This document shows, in pieces, positions 10,901 to 24,683 of a stretch of 64,000 nt of DNA. This stretch comes from Phytoseiulus persimilis (Eukaryota; Arthropoda; Arachnida; Mesostigmata; Phytoseiidae): positions 11,656,001 to 11,720,000 of the forward strand of contig CM075103.1 of assembly GCA_037576195.1 (NCBI GenBank), read 5' to 3'. The notes under the pieces were generated by a model. The model did no database searches, was not told where the DNA came from, and saw nothing but the letters and a program-made list of their open reading frames with translations. The position numbers were made by a program, and so were the translations under genes. Position 1 is the first letter of the stretch. Each line of letters opens with the position of its first letter.

Positions 10901-13900
10901 GGTATCTCTGTGATTTATAGTGTTTTGTTGGCATCACGGCAGCTCCTGGAAATGTGGCTAGGGGCGTACTCAGTTTTCTCTCAAGGTTGGGGGGTTCTGC
11001 GCTAAATTCACACCGCTGTGAGGGAGAGGCAGCACTTGATGTACTTTGGGACAGAACCCCACCCCTCGGGGCAGACGAAAATTCAGAGAAGAGTTCGGCC
11101 ATGTGGGAGTTCTGTGTAATGGTAATGATTCAGTTCTGTTGCTCTTCGGGCTAATGGGTACGAATTCGATTTTGATACCTAAATAGATAACGGAAATCAG
11201 CTCGATAAAGTGTACGGAAGAAAGTTAGAGTTGGTCCGCTAGGACTTAATTATCCATGCACGTGCACGACGTGAAATGAACAGAACATGAACTGAAGGAA
11301 CCAAGGATTACTAACCATGATGGGCAAATCCTCACCCTCTTCAGGTGTTGAGGGTCCAGTTGAGATAGGCTCGGGGGAACCGTGTCGGTGACCTTGATCT
11401 CCGTGGTACTCTCCGTGCATCATCCGCATACGCTGCTCTCTGTCGCGATCAGCCTGGATCGACTGGGCGATCAACGCCGCGATCTCGCTGTTCGTCTGAT
11501 CCCTTTCACGACCGATTCTGAACCTGACAAGTCCCGACGTGTTCTTGAGCACCGAAGCCGCATAGGCTTGGGTGACCCCCACGAGGGACTTGCCATCAAC
11601 TTCGATGATCTGATCGTTGACTTCGATTTTGCCGTCCATGGCCGCCGCACCGTTCGGCGTGATGGTCTTCACAAAGATCCCGAGTTTCTCGAGGCCGGCG
11701 TCGGCGCCGACTCCCATTCCGATGATGCTCAGTCCGAGGCCCTCGGGGCCCTTCATGAGCTCCACGGAGAACACATCCATTTTTTCGATACGTTTTTCGA
11801 GTTCGTATTCCGCAGAAGCCGAGACCGGGTCGATCTCATCGTTTCTTCGGTCGTACTCTTCAACCGAATGCGTCAGATACACACGGATTGGTTGTGCCGA
11901 GAAGCGGATCTTGCTGGTTTTCTTAACGACCATTTCGGGCGGCTGTTCGTCGAGGAGATCGTCGTCGTCCTCGAAGGGATCCTCCGCGAGACCGGGTCTC
12001 TCCACGTAGTAGTGGCCGTCCTCGTCAACGTGCAAGGACCCGACCGAGTCGGGTTCGGGCGACGCGGGCAAAGTGCGGTCCAGTACGTCCTCCTCCATCG
12101 AGTCGTCGTAGTTGTACGTGTTGCCTGCAGGACTCGCCTGTCCGATCGAGTACGTGTTGTTGATGGGGTTGTTCTCGGTCACGGGGCTGGCGAGCTCCTC
12201 GGCGTCGATGCTGCCCGCGGCCCACTGCTCGCGGGCGGCTATTCTCTGCTGCCTCCTCTGTTCCTCCTCGTATTCCTCTCGGATGAGCTGTTCGTTTTTC
12301 TCGAACGAATTGTCTTTCAAAATTTGGCACACTTCCTTGGCCTGTTCATCGGTGAGAATTTCTTCTTCTTCGAAATCTTCCGGCGCCCGTTGGCCGGCCC
12401 CAGCGTTCAACCGCTCGCTGCAAGATACCAGAGTTGCGCGGTTAGAGTCTGGTCGCGTCGAACTTGAGCGCCACGAACTGATTTCCAGTTAACTCCACAT
12501 GGCAACGGCGCTGAATTGTCGGAATATTGGAGTAACTCGCAGTGATTCTCACGTCTCGCCAGAACCATGAAAGCGATGGCTTCGTTCGTCGACCGCCGAA
12601 TCGAATCGTTGGACTAAGGTGTGGTCGCGGAGGAGCAATTAGACACAATGCCAATAAGAATGATTCAAATCTACTATTCCTCAGTCCGAGTTGGTCTCGA
12701 GGATTTTTATAGTTATCGCTGATGTTTTAGAGGCATTCAGCGAGCAGGCTCTTTCAAAGGATACCTGTGACATGCTGATACCTCCACCTCAAAAGAGAAA
12801 AGAACCGAACAGTGAGATTACGAACCTGTCGTCGAGAAGGAGTCGATGTTGATCATCTTTGGTCATAAATTCAGCGAGAGAATCGCCTGCGCCTCCTGCA
12901 TCGCTGCCTTTGGCCTCTTCTTGTAGAGTTGAATCGCTCGAAGATCCTCCTTTGCCTATCAGGACAAAGCGATTCTTAGTTATTTTTCTGACAGGGAAGT
13001 CCGCGAAGGCGGTGTCGGGAAGTGATTCCGATGACGATGGAAACGTGGTGAATGGAAAACGACTCCGCGCACTCCCTGGGGACCAGAGGAGTGCACGGCT
13101 GGAATATTTGGGTCTTCTGGGATGTGGTTCAGACCGTTTGAGGCAAAACGGGACCGGAGCGGTCCCGAGTCGAGGACGGAGTGAATTAGGTGGGAAACCG
13201 TTTCTATTCGAGTGGTTCAGACGCAGGCACTGAATCAATTTACCGCTCGTTCGGTTCAGAGTCTCTTTCTCCCCCTGACACAGCGGCACTCATGCAAATC
13301 AACACAGCAAGGACGAGTAAACGTCAGGCTCGAGCTTCGATCGCACAGCGAACCTACCGCTGTCCGTTGGAGGAAGATGTTTTTCCTCGGGCTCTGTGAT
13401 CACCGTCGGTTGAGTCGAGTTGTCGAGCGTCGTCATATCACATTGATCCGAATGCAACTCTGTGCGCAATCATTCCACAATCAGATCATTCATTCAACCA
13501 TTGCAACATTGACTCACATCACAGTGCTAACGGGAGCTCTCGGGCGGCGCTACCTCACATAGTACCGGTGGAACAATTTTCTTTTCTCGATCCGCTTCGG
13601 TGGATCGATCAGGTGCTCTAAGCGTGAACGCGGTTGCTTTCCGCGGAATCAGCTGCCACAAAGTGCTCTCGAAGTACATGTTTTCTCTTTTGTCGTGTGT
13701 CAGCGTGTCGACCGAGAAGAAAGTGATCCTGTGCACAAAACTAACCTTCAAGCGTTTTCTCGTCGACCTGGCTAGAGCTGTTATCACTGGACGAGATGTG
13801 GATCTCTTCCGCGTGTTGAGCGCCATCCCGCATCGATTGGCGTATGCTAACTGAACTTTCCGAAGACTGCTCAGCGAGCGATACCTCCGTCACGGGACTC

Positions 13901-16900
13901 AGCTGATCCGACTTGAGGGGCTCGTTCCGTAGATCCAGCTGCGGAAATCGAGGATTCAGTCATGAGAACTCTCTGAGCCGTGCGAATCTGGCGAATTGTG
14001 AGTCCGCTGACTTTCGTTGATACGAAAGCCGTAAAACACTTGTTGATCAAGCTGAAAGTCCCCCCGATGAGTCGACGATATTAATTGTTCCACAATATGT
14101 CCCAGCGGGAGTCGCTATTCAACGACATCAGCAACGAGCAGTCGGTTGCGGTCGCGAAAAGCCAATTCAGCCGTAATGAGATTCACGACGGTGTCGGGCT
14201 CATTGGAACGCGGGGCGATCGAGAGATGTTTGTTCGCGAGTTGTTCCCGACTCGTGATGTCGATCGCTGGATGACTTTCTCATGAACTCGGCCACACGGT
14301 GACACCTACATTTCCGTTCGCACGTTCCGCCTTCCGACCGATCCATTGGCAACTATTGGGTTGCCAAACAAAAAGCAAAGTACCGCTCCAGGCATCGTCA
14401 CGTGACCACTCAATACCATCAACGCTGCTCGGACCTGCGCGTTAAAGTTTCTGGGAATGATGGGGGAACTCTCGAATGTTTCATTCTCACCCTTTCGATG
14501 ATGCTTGGGGGATTGGGTTTGTCGATTTCCCTCCTCCGACCCTCTTGGGGCGATCGTCCGCTGACATCGTCGAGCTCGTCTTCTATCGAGGTGAAACCCG
14601 AGTCGAGTCGTTGGGGATTGATGTCCGTGGACGAGAGCGACTCCGGCTGGGAGCCCGCTTCGGCATCGGGGCCCATCTGGTGCTCAGGAGGTCTTCGGTT
14701 TCCGTCCGCGTGAAGCGCGCCGTTCTGCTGGGCGGCTTGCACTTGCTGCAGCCGCGAATACAAAGGACCTGGAGGGGAGAGAACGGTTAATAATCCACGA
14801 ATCGGATGAATCGAGTCGTGCTTGCGAGCGGGGCTGCGATCGGTACCAACAGGGCCTGTAACTTTCCCGCGTGCCGCCGCCCGCGTCCCGCAACTCACTG
14901 AACTCCCGGATTTTGAGGAAGAAATCCCGGACGAACGCCATCTCCGTGCGCTTCTCCCGGCGCGGAACCGGCGGAGATATCGCGACACAGTCTAGCGATC
15001 CGGACGAGGGAGAATTTCCACGAACGAGACGCTCCGACGCCGCAGCTCAGCTCAAGGCTGCTCCACAAAATCGTTGTCATCTACTTCGTCGCTCTCTCTC
15101 TCACTTCATCGTCAGGCATTCCTTGCTAGGGAAATACGTTGCCATTCACAGATCACGAGGCAGGACGTATCGCCCCGCGGAGAAACCATTCACTGTCTCG
15201 GCTCGCGAATCCGAGTCGTGATCGAGCCGAGCCACGAATCCCGAGAACCCCTGGAATCGGAGTGGAATTCGCGGACGGCCTGAATCGGGAAGCGATCGAC
15301 GGAGCTGCAGCCAAGCGAAGGACAGTGCGGGACACTTGATTCGCGTGCCGACAGCGACCAACGTGCTCAACGCTCAAGTGACTCCGGTAGATGTTTACTC
15401 CGTCTACGAGTTCGAATATAAATTGATCACGGAGGCGATTGGTCGCCGTCAAATTCAGCGGAGAAGAGAGTCTACTGAGAGTGAACCATTGTCAGCCGGA
15501 ACATCGGATCAATAGTCGTATGAGAGGACGGCATGCCAAACGAGAGAGAAACAACGAGCGAGGGTCGTAGACTGTGGAGCACTTAATGAAGGGGGCGGCA
15601 AACAAACGAACGTGGACCCAATATGACCCAGAACCGTTGCGTAAGGAATTCCGCGGTGACGAGACTCTTCGTCGACGGCTCCCGTCTCGAAGTCGATTGC
15701 TGACGGTGCTGATGAATGGAACCAAGATGGCTATGCCCCTCCGCCGACCGAAACATCCAGGATGAACTCAAAACCGTCAGATCTCCGAATCCGAGGCAGT
15801 TCTCATTTGTTTCGTCGAACTTCTTCTACCCTCCCCCCTCTCTCCCCCATCTCCTATTCTTCGAGAAGCATCTTATCACTGGCGCCTGGAAGCTCGGGTG
15901 TTTTCCTAAATCATCCCCTCGTTGCTACGGATCAACTCCAGGCGATCAATGGAATAATTTCGAAAAATCACCCAATCGCCTCCAAGTGTCCGAATCCCTT
16001 GCAGGTAACGCCCGACTCGAGATTGAGCACTCACTATTATCTTGGAGCAGGGACTTGGGTTTGTTCGGCAAAGGCGGCTTTTTTCCAGGTTGTAATGAGC
16101 CGCTGGTTCTACTCCCGGAGTTCTTATCTTCAGATTGAGACTTCTGGAGCGCTAGAGACTCCTTGAAGGTCTGGCGTTCCAGAAAGTCCTCAGGAGTGGT
16201 CCTTCCGGACGCCGGCCTCGAGTTTGATGTCGAAAGCGACCGGTCAAAGCAAGGAGATCGTTTTTGTTCACTCTCGAGTTTCGCAAACATTGCGCGAGCG
16301 TCCTGAAAGCAGCGACAGCGGATTAATGGACAGGAGTTCCATGGGTTTGCAGGAGCGCGTATTCTTTGCGTTTCCGAGTGCTTTCGCACAGTCATTCAAA
16401 TATCGATCGCCGCCATCAGCCGAACGTACCTGGAACCTCGAGACATGGCTGTCACTCCTAGCAAGAGGACTCCCCCCCGCTCCTCCGTTGGGATGACCTC
16501 CGTTAGGTGGAGTCCCATGGCCGTTCTGTGCAGAAGAACTCTGCTTCGTTCGGGGACCACTCGGACTCGTTTCCTTCAGAGGCGCCGTCACCGAGTTCTC
16601 CAGGACCTTCTCGTTTCGGGTCGAGGGTTTAGCTTTCTCTGGGGTGATAGCCTGCGTTGCTTGTCCCTGGAAGTGTGGTAAAAAGCGGGGTTTAGTCCGA
16701 CGCGGTTTTGTTTTCGGCTCCGGAAGGAACCGAGACACGGAAACATTGAGCTTTCATGGCGTTGAAAGGATCCAGTTTCGGCAGCTCTTCGATTTAGAAC
16801 ATTGCGAACACCGCCCGCCCGCCCGCCCGCCGGGAGTTGGAACTCATCCGCAAGAAAACACCTCGTCGAGGAGTGAACGTTGTCGAGGCGGCGCACGAAC

Positions 16901-19900
16901 ACACCTCTGAGAGGACGGCGACTCGAATCAATTTGAAATTGTTCCCCCATAAAAATCGAATGAATCAGCGGATTCTTCCGTCAAGCAATTCTTCACCCCC
17001 GCCGAAAACAACAGAATTCTGTCAATGATCGGCCACGGGCCAGACGAGTGAGCTTCATCAAGTAGCTTCGCACCAGCCAGACACGGAATGCACAGACGAG
17101 GGCCGTCGTCAGCCGGCGCGTAGGAAGCGCGAGCTTGGAATCCTTTTTGCTGATTTGAAAAAGATTCTGATCCCTTTGTTATGCATGGCCGGTGCGGCAG
17201 CGAGACCGCGTGGTGCCCAGTCGAGCGAACGTCATCAAGAATCGTGGCTCGCCCGATCTGAGACTTCGCTTCTCCACCCCCGAGACTTTTTCAAGTTCTC
17301 GGAAATCTCGTCGTCCAATCGTCGTCGTGAGGACGAGCAGGATCTTGAGGAGGTCAAGTCCCACTTGAACGGAGCCGTGTCGGAGAACACATCGCTGGGC
17401 GCGGCATCCGGTCTGTTCGGAAACACTTCGTTCTCCGGTAAATTAACAACAGGGAGGAAACTCGAGTGAGAAAATGGAATCTCCAACCGACCCAGTGCCC
17501 TATCGAGATCGACGGTTTCGCCTCGCTGAAGATCATCGGGGACTTCCAGAGGCTCATGATGGAGTTCCGCAGTCCTCCTTGGTGGCAACACGAGCGATTC
17601 GACAGCACGATGAGATCTCACAGAGCACGCACGCTGTTTTTCCGCCGGTCGATGGAGTGGTCGTCAGCGGGGCTAATTGTCCGGCAGGCAGGACGGCGGT
17701 TCGGCCTGGGCCTCGATTCGGCACGAGCCCCCCCGTAACGAGGGGAATTTTTGAGTGTCACCAAGATATGCGACTTTCTGGCCGATTTGCCGTTGATGAT
17801 TTCCGAAGGGATGGCTCACTGGTCCACAAAGGCGGCACAGTTCACGGCAGGTGTGGACCGTTCCTGACTACGCTGCTCGAACACAGCTTGTTTCTCTCGG
17901 CCCAACTGACTAGCTGGCCGACTCTGTGCAAGGCCGCCGGTTACAGGAATCCCGTGGAGAGTTGAGCATCATCATTCAATGCGGCCCATTTTGTAAAGAC
18001 GCCCCTCCAGCAGGAGTCGGCTCAGATCTCGGCGGCCATGTAGTGAGTCAACAACGCCGGCCGGAACACATGTAGCGAACCACTCTGACACCGGACGCGC
18101 GATGAAACTTCCGCGGAGCATGACGCAACTCAGAGAAATGGCCGAATTCTCGGAAACGCAGCTGTACAAATCACAGCCCTGTTCCGGAGGTCTGAAATCC
18201 CGAGATGAGACCCGGAATCGCAACACGATTTTCAGGAACTTGTCTGTCCTGTCTGACCGTAGGACTTTTCGGCGGACGATCCGACCAACCGGTCGATCGA
18301 GGCAAAACGGACCGGACCGATTAAGCGGAGTCGGCTGTATTCGGAAGACTTCTCGTCCGTAGGGGACTCTGAGCAAGAATCGAAGCGTTTCGGGTTTTCG
18401 TTCGGATGAATATGCACCGCGGCTTGATTTGAATCGCCAAGACGGCTCTGGGAATCGACGCTGTCTCGCGTCCGCCGGTGGAAGCGGTTTCTTCTGTGGC
18501 TCCCGCTGCCGTTGTTTCCAGACGCGGCGATGCGTGCCGGAAAAAAAATAGAAGACTTTAGATTAAGTTGGCCGGCGACGAGGAGCGTCCCTATTCTTGA
18601 CACGCTGATGGAAGTCCACAGTTCAGTGTCCGAAACATTTGGTTGGAACTAGCTCCCACCGATCTCGAGAAACGGTGAGGAGGGACAAGATGCCGGCAAC
18701 TCCACCAGAAGTTTCTTCCAATGATTCGATTCTGTTGGAAGTTCGCGATAATCTCAAAGAATGAAACGAAGGAATCCCATGCTTCCCTCACGCGCTCAAA
18801 TCTGGGCAATCAAGAGTCACGCATCCGGATGTTCAATCCCAGACAGAGGCTGAGGCAGCTCTGTGGAGGAAACATCCTTGATCAGCCTCATTCTCCATCC
18901 TACCTAACATGAAGGAAACCTTTTCGAGCCTCGATATGTTCCGAAATCAATGTAGAGGTCTGTTTGGTCTCGTCAAGCTCGATGGAGCGCTATACGGGTC
19001 GCGTCGATATTTGGGACGCGCTTCCGTTGGTCGAATTCTCCGGAGAGCAAAATTTCGTCAAGCTTGATCAGGTTTTCCGTTATATTCACTCAATAAACCC
19101 GGCCCCCTCCGGGAGAATCATGCCGACTTCGCTCGAAGCGCCGTTGACATTCGGATCGGATCCTACAACTTGACCATTCTAACAAGTGGGAATTCAAGAG
19201 CTCAGACGTTCAAAAGCGAATTATTTCCCCACCCCTTTCATGAGATGCGTAAGTCCAAGATGATGCCGAGAAAACGCGAATCTCGCGTTGAAGCAAACAT
19301 GTACAATCATGTAATTAATTCGGGTCCACCGTGCAAGGAGCACGAAATCATCTGTAACTCGATTTGGGCTCCGGGATGACGGTAGATAGACAGATGGATG
19401 AATGCTACACGTTTGAATCCCTCAACTCCGAGGGCGGAGCGCCATAATCAATCGATGCACACGGCCACGTGGCGTCTATCTATCTATCCACACGAGTATC
19501 CCAAGATTTGAGTTCCGAGGTCGATGAACGACGCACTAACACTCGAGCTCTCCTCCCAAGCAATGGTTGGAAGGAACGAAGATCAGAGGCCGAACGCTCC
19601 TAGATGCGCCCCGATTGGAGGTTCGAGCGTCGTACCTTTGATAAGATAGGTGGGCGCAGTGGGAGAGCACTTGACAAGCTAGCGTCGATTTTCCCTGGCG
19701 TCGACTCCGCTAGTTGTTATCCAGCAGACTGGAAAACAACGCTCTACGGATTGGGGAGTCGGTCTACCAAACCAAACAGAATTTGATGGATGAATAGCTC
19801 GGACATCATTTTGTCATTGTTGCGCATCATCGATACATCAAACCATTTACTCGACAACCGCGACAGCTGCGGCGACTTTGGCTGGCATCGAGCACGGACA

Positions 19901-22900
19901 GTTTGGGAGACAAGCCACGCATGTCAAACTTCTTCTCGCTGATCCGTCAGCCGCCGCGGCGGCAGAATTCACAATAATTGAGCGACGAAACTTCGGAACC
20001 CATCGATTGCGCAGTGCGCAAATGAGGGAGAAGCCCTCGGTAGGCTGTTCGTATGTCTGTCTATTGGTCCTCTCTCTCTTCCGGAAGCTCGCCTACTTCA
20101 TGCGTGCGTTGATTGTTCTTCGGTGTAGCCAAGTGTGCTGCACGGGTGAGTAGGCAACCTAGTAGATGAACGAGAACCGAGTGAGCTGGGAGAATGCGTG
20201 CGTTACGGCGACGCGACGAAGCGATTCGCTCGAACATGTCTAGCACTGTGATTCAAACAAACAACCAATCAAACGAGTTACCGTGACCTTTGCGGACGAT
20301 TTCAATCGGCATCGTTTCTACTGTTATCCCAACGAGGCCGCATCACGGCTTGTGTCGGAAAAGCCGTCGGTGAGGTGGTATTGCATGCTCTTTCTTGAGA
20401 GCCAGCTGGTTCATGAGGTCAGAATGCCTGAGTTCTGGCCAGCGGAGGAACATGGGTGATCCTCCAGGAGGTTATCCAGGGATCATGTAGAGGTGTAATG
20501 AGTCAGGAGCCTCTCGACCCCAGAAACTTGTGCGCAACGTCGGTTGTGTTGTATTCGGCTCTCATGGATCTTTCCCTCAATCTACTTAATTGCCTGGCCC
20601 ACTGTAGCTGCGACGTTATATTGATATGCGCCGCCACCCTACACACTGTTCGCTTGGTGCGTCGGAGCATGACATCATTTTTCATGACGACCTCTCAACA
20701 GCGTAGTTCCTATCAGCTCTGAGTGCGTTGGAGGGCGGTAGCACGGCCAACTCCAGAACACCAGCGAATAGATGTTTCCATGGATAAATTCTGCCAGAAA
20801 ACTATGCTGCATCGACTGAGATTACAACGAGCTCAATGGAATCGACAGATTTCCTCCGCTCGAGGTTGTCAATCGCAGGCTGGCCCATCGAAACTCCGAT
20901 GTGAGTGCTTCATTCAGGCATTTGTTGGAACGAGCAGTGAAGCTTCGCCTGCTCCCGGGAGAGTCGTCTTCAAGCTTCTGTCCAGCTTCCAGTTCTGGTT
21001 GGAGCGAGACAAAACTCAGGTCTGGAGTAGAAATCGTCTGGGTCCGTGGGGATCAGGGTTCGGCTCCTCGAAGATGTCAAGAAGGCTCACTGAGCTTCAT
21101 TATTGTCGATTGAATCAGACTACGGCAGACCTCCAAACCGGGAGGAAGGCGCTGATTAGGAACTGAGCGATTTGTGCGTTCAATCGTGAAGCCATTGATG
21201 AGGTTGACACAATTCGGAACCAAGTCCTCCTCGTCCGTTCCGTAACAAAGGGGCTGACGACGATAACCGCCGTTGTATTAAGCTCACTCCACCCACGAAG
21301 TTGAAGAACTATCGCGGGCATCTGACAGCGCACCGTTCCTCCCGTTGACTTCGCCAGCGGGGCGAACAATGAACGATTTGATACCCCAGAGAGCTCCAGG
21401 GGATTCTGCGCTGTTCAACGCTGTTCGAGAATGACACTCCACAGTCATGACTGACGTGTTCCGCGAGAAGCTCTATGATTATTTCGACATGAAATATTTT
21501 TCGACGAGCTGGAAACAACCAGACCATGATTGAGCCATGCCGAGCTGGGGGAGAGGGAAATCTCTTCATTGAACAAGCTTGGGATGAATCTACTATTCTT
21601 CCATCCCGCGGCCGGAGGAGTTTCGTCTGTGGTGCACCTGCCTGACCCCTGACTCATGTTAATGGGAAACGGAGAAATGTTGAAAGAGAAACTTCTGGCA
21701 AACGTCCTCATTCCCACGAGTCGAATCATACTGATCATAATTCATTCCGTCACGCAAAGGGAGTCACTGTAGCGAAAGTGTCAGCGGACCGTCAGCATCT
21801 CCGATGGACAGCTTCATCAATCGGCAGACTGACAACAGTCCACAGTGGCTGCGTCTGTTGCAGCCCTCCGCCGGGGAAAACTCGGCAGTCGGCCGTCCAA
21901 TCGGCCCGCCACCCAAACGGGAATATCCACAATCGGCAGTCGCCCAAGCACTGTTATTATCGGATGTTCGAACAACTAACGCGCCGTGTTCCTCTATTTC
22001 GAGGAGTTGGCGCTGTTTTTTGCTTGACCGCCGTGACTGAGAAACGCCCTCGGCGACGCGGTTAGCAAACGAACAACCGAGCCGACTTCACGAGCAGCTC
22101 GCGTTTCCCTAAATATAGTCCTAGCAACTCCTCGTTTTTCCCAAGGGGGCACTCCCATCGAGGACAGGTCACGGATCCCGACTGTATTGCTCAACAATGG
22201 ATGTGCATTCCACGTGAGAAACGATAAACTGAGAACGGAAAGTACCTCCAACACGGAATGTAGGCGCGTAGTTGGATTCCGGGAAGGTGCGCCGGGCCCC
22301 GCTGTAGGTGGATCCAGGCCCCCGACCGCCGCATGAACGCGATAAATGATTTCCGAGCCAGCTGGATGCTTGATCCAGTTGAGTACTCCTGACCGCATAA
22401 TAACCCGCCCGAGTGAGCGGATAATCCGACCCTGAACCGTTTGGTGATTTATCAGAGTTTCGTGCAACTGGCCGGAGTTTCAGGCAGATAGTGGCTCGCG
22501 CATACCTCAACGAGAATGTGGCAATGACTACGGAGAAAACCGAGACGACGCCGCCCGTGTTGGGCGGTTAACGAGAATCGTTGACAGAGTGTGGAGGTCT
22601 GAGAGAAAGCCGTGAGGGCGACGCGAGCTGGCTTAATGAAAAGCTTCCTCTGGAGCCCCTCCTCGTAACTCGACAGAGTTTCCATTATGGTTGTGCTGTT
22701 CCAGCGGGGATACGAAGTAACATTCGCCGTGCCGCATCTAACCGTCATCTCCGACAACAGCGTTACTTGGAGAGCACTTGATGGGAGCCAGGTTCTTTGA
22801 ACGAGGGAACTCCTGCTAACGAGAGACGAGGCGAGGGCGGATCGCATAGAAGCGTCGGAAAGTTGAATCCCGAGTTCGTTAACTCTGCTACGGAACCAGA

Positions 22901-24682
22901 CTGGTGGCTCGATCGACCCGAACTGTCAATCGTTGGACCAAACGCAACGGTGACCATTCTCCCCCAGGCTGTGTGAAACCGAGGGCCATCTAAACTTCAC
23001 ACTCGGGGAGTTGCATGAGAGCAGGACTCGTTTCATCCGAAGGTGCACGATAAGGACGATCGCGGATCGAAAGCCGAACGATCTCCTCGCGGCGCCATCA
23101 GCGAGAAAAAGAGGGGGAAATAGCAGCGAGACGCTTTCAATCATCGGAAATTCCTTCACGGCCCCGTGTCCTGGAGTTGGAAATTGATTTCACGTACGAG
23201 TTGAAAATTCCAAAATGATTCTAATCTGTGCCAGAACAACGAACGCTCCATTCAGCCCGAAACCCGAAACATCGCGCGTCACTGGCGGAAAAGCTTGTCG
23301 TCATCCGTCTTATTAGCTCGCTTTGCCGGTTCCAGGTCCCCGCGCAGAGCGAGCGAGAGCTGTACACACTTTGAATTCGTTTTCCCCGGATTATCCCAAC
23401 TACGTTTCTCTTTGCCTGAATGGCTTCCGTGCTCCTCTTTCAAGAGCCTCAACTCAATTTCCCTCTGGAAGAGCAACGCGTCGCTCGCCAGAGTTGTGTT
23501 TCCTCCTCGAGCTCTTTCGAGAAACAACTCCGGCAGCGTTCACGGCTAGTTTTTTAGGAGAGCTCAAACTTTCCTCGCTCGATCGTTGTTTGTTTGTTTG
23601 TTTGTTCGTTTCTTGTCCTTCTCATTGTGCGTCCGATACCAACGTTCCCGTTTTTAGTTCAGTCCCAGCTCGAGACGCCGCCAGACGCTCCTTGAAAAGA
23701 CTCTCGCGAGCCGTAGGGAAGTGAATTCCCCACGTGGGACTTGTTCGGGGATCTGTGTCTGGGAGCAGATGCGATGTCATCACGCGAGACCGTCTGCGAC
23801 ATATTTACATAGAAATCGATATTCTGAGCGGAAAGTGGACAAGGTTCCTCAGACGGAATAACTCGCTGAATAATCACCACTTTCATGAATTAGAGCCGCA
23901 CAGCAGCTACGATATCACGCAATTGACGCAGCGAATCGCCGCAGGTCTCCATCACGCTGTCGGACTTCCTCGAAGCAGCGACCCGACCTGGGTTTGAGAT
24001 GGAATGCAGTCTCAAATCTCGGGGAAAACGACTGCTTCGGAGACCCTGATCTCCACACAGGAGCGTTGCGTCACGGCAAGAACGCGGTTCTTGAAATCGG
24101 AGCGCTCCCGGAGCCGAGAGCACGATCCCGAGTTTCGTCGATCCACGCTCACGAGCCCAGGATTCTGTTCCGCATTCTTGACTTCTGAGCGCTACTCAGA
24201 TCAATGATTGACGTTCGAGGGGGGAGCGGTTATGGATTCACAGGAATCGCGGGATCCTCGTCCATCATGGAGTTCCGAGCTCTCGCGGGGACCGCACTCG
24301 GTTGTATCGGGACGGGTCTGGACAGTTTAAAGAATTCGGAACTCTCCGATCCGCCTGCGAGGGCTCCCTGCTCTGAGCTGGAAGCTTCTAGGTGTCTGCG
24401 GTGAAACTTCGGCTTCTGCCGCGCTAATTTGGATCGACGTCACGCGAAGCAGCGACTTACCTGTTGCTGAAATAAGCTTGCGATCGAGCTAACTTTGGAG
24501 CCTAGCTTTTTGGGTGGAGGATGAACCATGTTGGGTCCGTTGAGCTGCTGCTGCTTCGGAGACGAGCTCAAAGCAGCGCTTGACGGTGCAGGAGCCGTGC
24601 TCGGAGAATCAGCGGAGATGTCTTGTAGCCAGCCAGCACGCGATCTAGAAGCAGCCACTATCGAAGAACGCACATCGGCCAT
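7919..24682 (-). CDS. Spn: Neurabin/spinophilin: PP1- and actin-binding PDZ-SAM scaffold
   Basis: Fifteen coding exons in transcription order: 24461-24682, 16430-16666, 16035-16302, 14899-15045, 14491-14768, 13746-13938, 12826-12955, 11316-12417, 10970-11111, 10356-10630, 9965-10202, 9690-9854, 8766-9017, 8210-8676, 7919-8101. All introns are GT..AG, every junction phase agrees, and the sum is 1432 residues. The ATG lies one base after a strong acceptor, so the 5' UTR is spliced from upstream. Exon 1 ends in [16 protein letters not shown], like the N-terminal F-actin-binding motif of the family. Exon 3 has a [11 protein letters not shown] proline patch. Exon 8 carries acidic stretches, the PP1-docking KIRF (about residues 661-664) with the family hallmark [10 protein letters not shown], and a PDZ domain (about 707-797, carboxylate loop GLGLSIIG). 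Exons 10-12 encode coiled coil, exon 13 a Q/H-rich linker, and exons 14-15 a SAM domain (about 1349-1420). By family knowledge the protein targets PP1 to actin at synapses and cell junctions. The SAM domain favours a neurabin-1/Drosophila Spn-like form. Exon 9 rests on phase fit and is the least certain. Confidence 0.93.
16811..16832. repeat. (CGCC)n microsatellite
   Basis: A short GC-rich tetranucleotide run lies in neurabin intron 1, about 150 bases upstream of exon 2 in transcription order. No function is apparent. Confidence 0.8.
23585..23607. repeat. (GTTT)n microsatellite
   Basis: About five tandem copies of a GTTT unit lie inside neurabin intron 1. This is a simple repeat without other context. 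Confidence 0.75.
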
Positions 24683-24683
24683 T

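Larger units (their letters stand above)
16667..24460 (-). other. Neurabin intron 1 (7.8 kb)
   Basis: This is the long first coding-region intron, joining the actin-binding exon at 24461-24682 to exon 2. It contains coding-looking minus-strand stretches at about 17235-17430 and 17972-18480. Neither has convincing splice sites in the phase 0/phase 0 arrangement needed between exons 1 and 2. A (TTTG)n microsatellite sits near 23.6 kb. No nested gene or transposon is recognisable. Confidence 0.7.

Noticed and set aside
11382-12492. Plus-strand ORFs of 361 and 126 codons
   Set aside because: Antisense shadows of neurabin exon 8, whose minus-strand frame carries the KIRF motif and PDZ domain.
17155-17469. 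Plus-strand frame that looked like a signal peptide ([13 protein letters not shown]) gene
   Set aside because: The apparent first codon is TTG, not ATG. The first real ATG loses the hydrophobic start and no splice partner was found.
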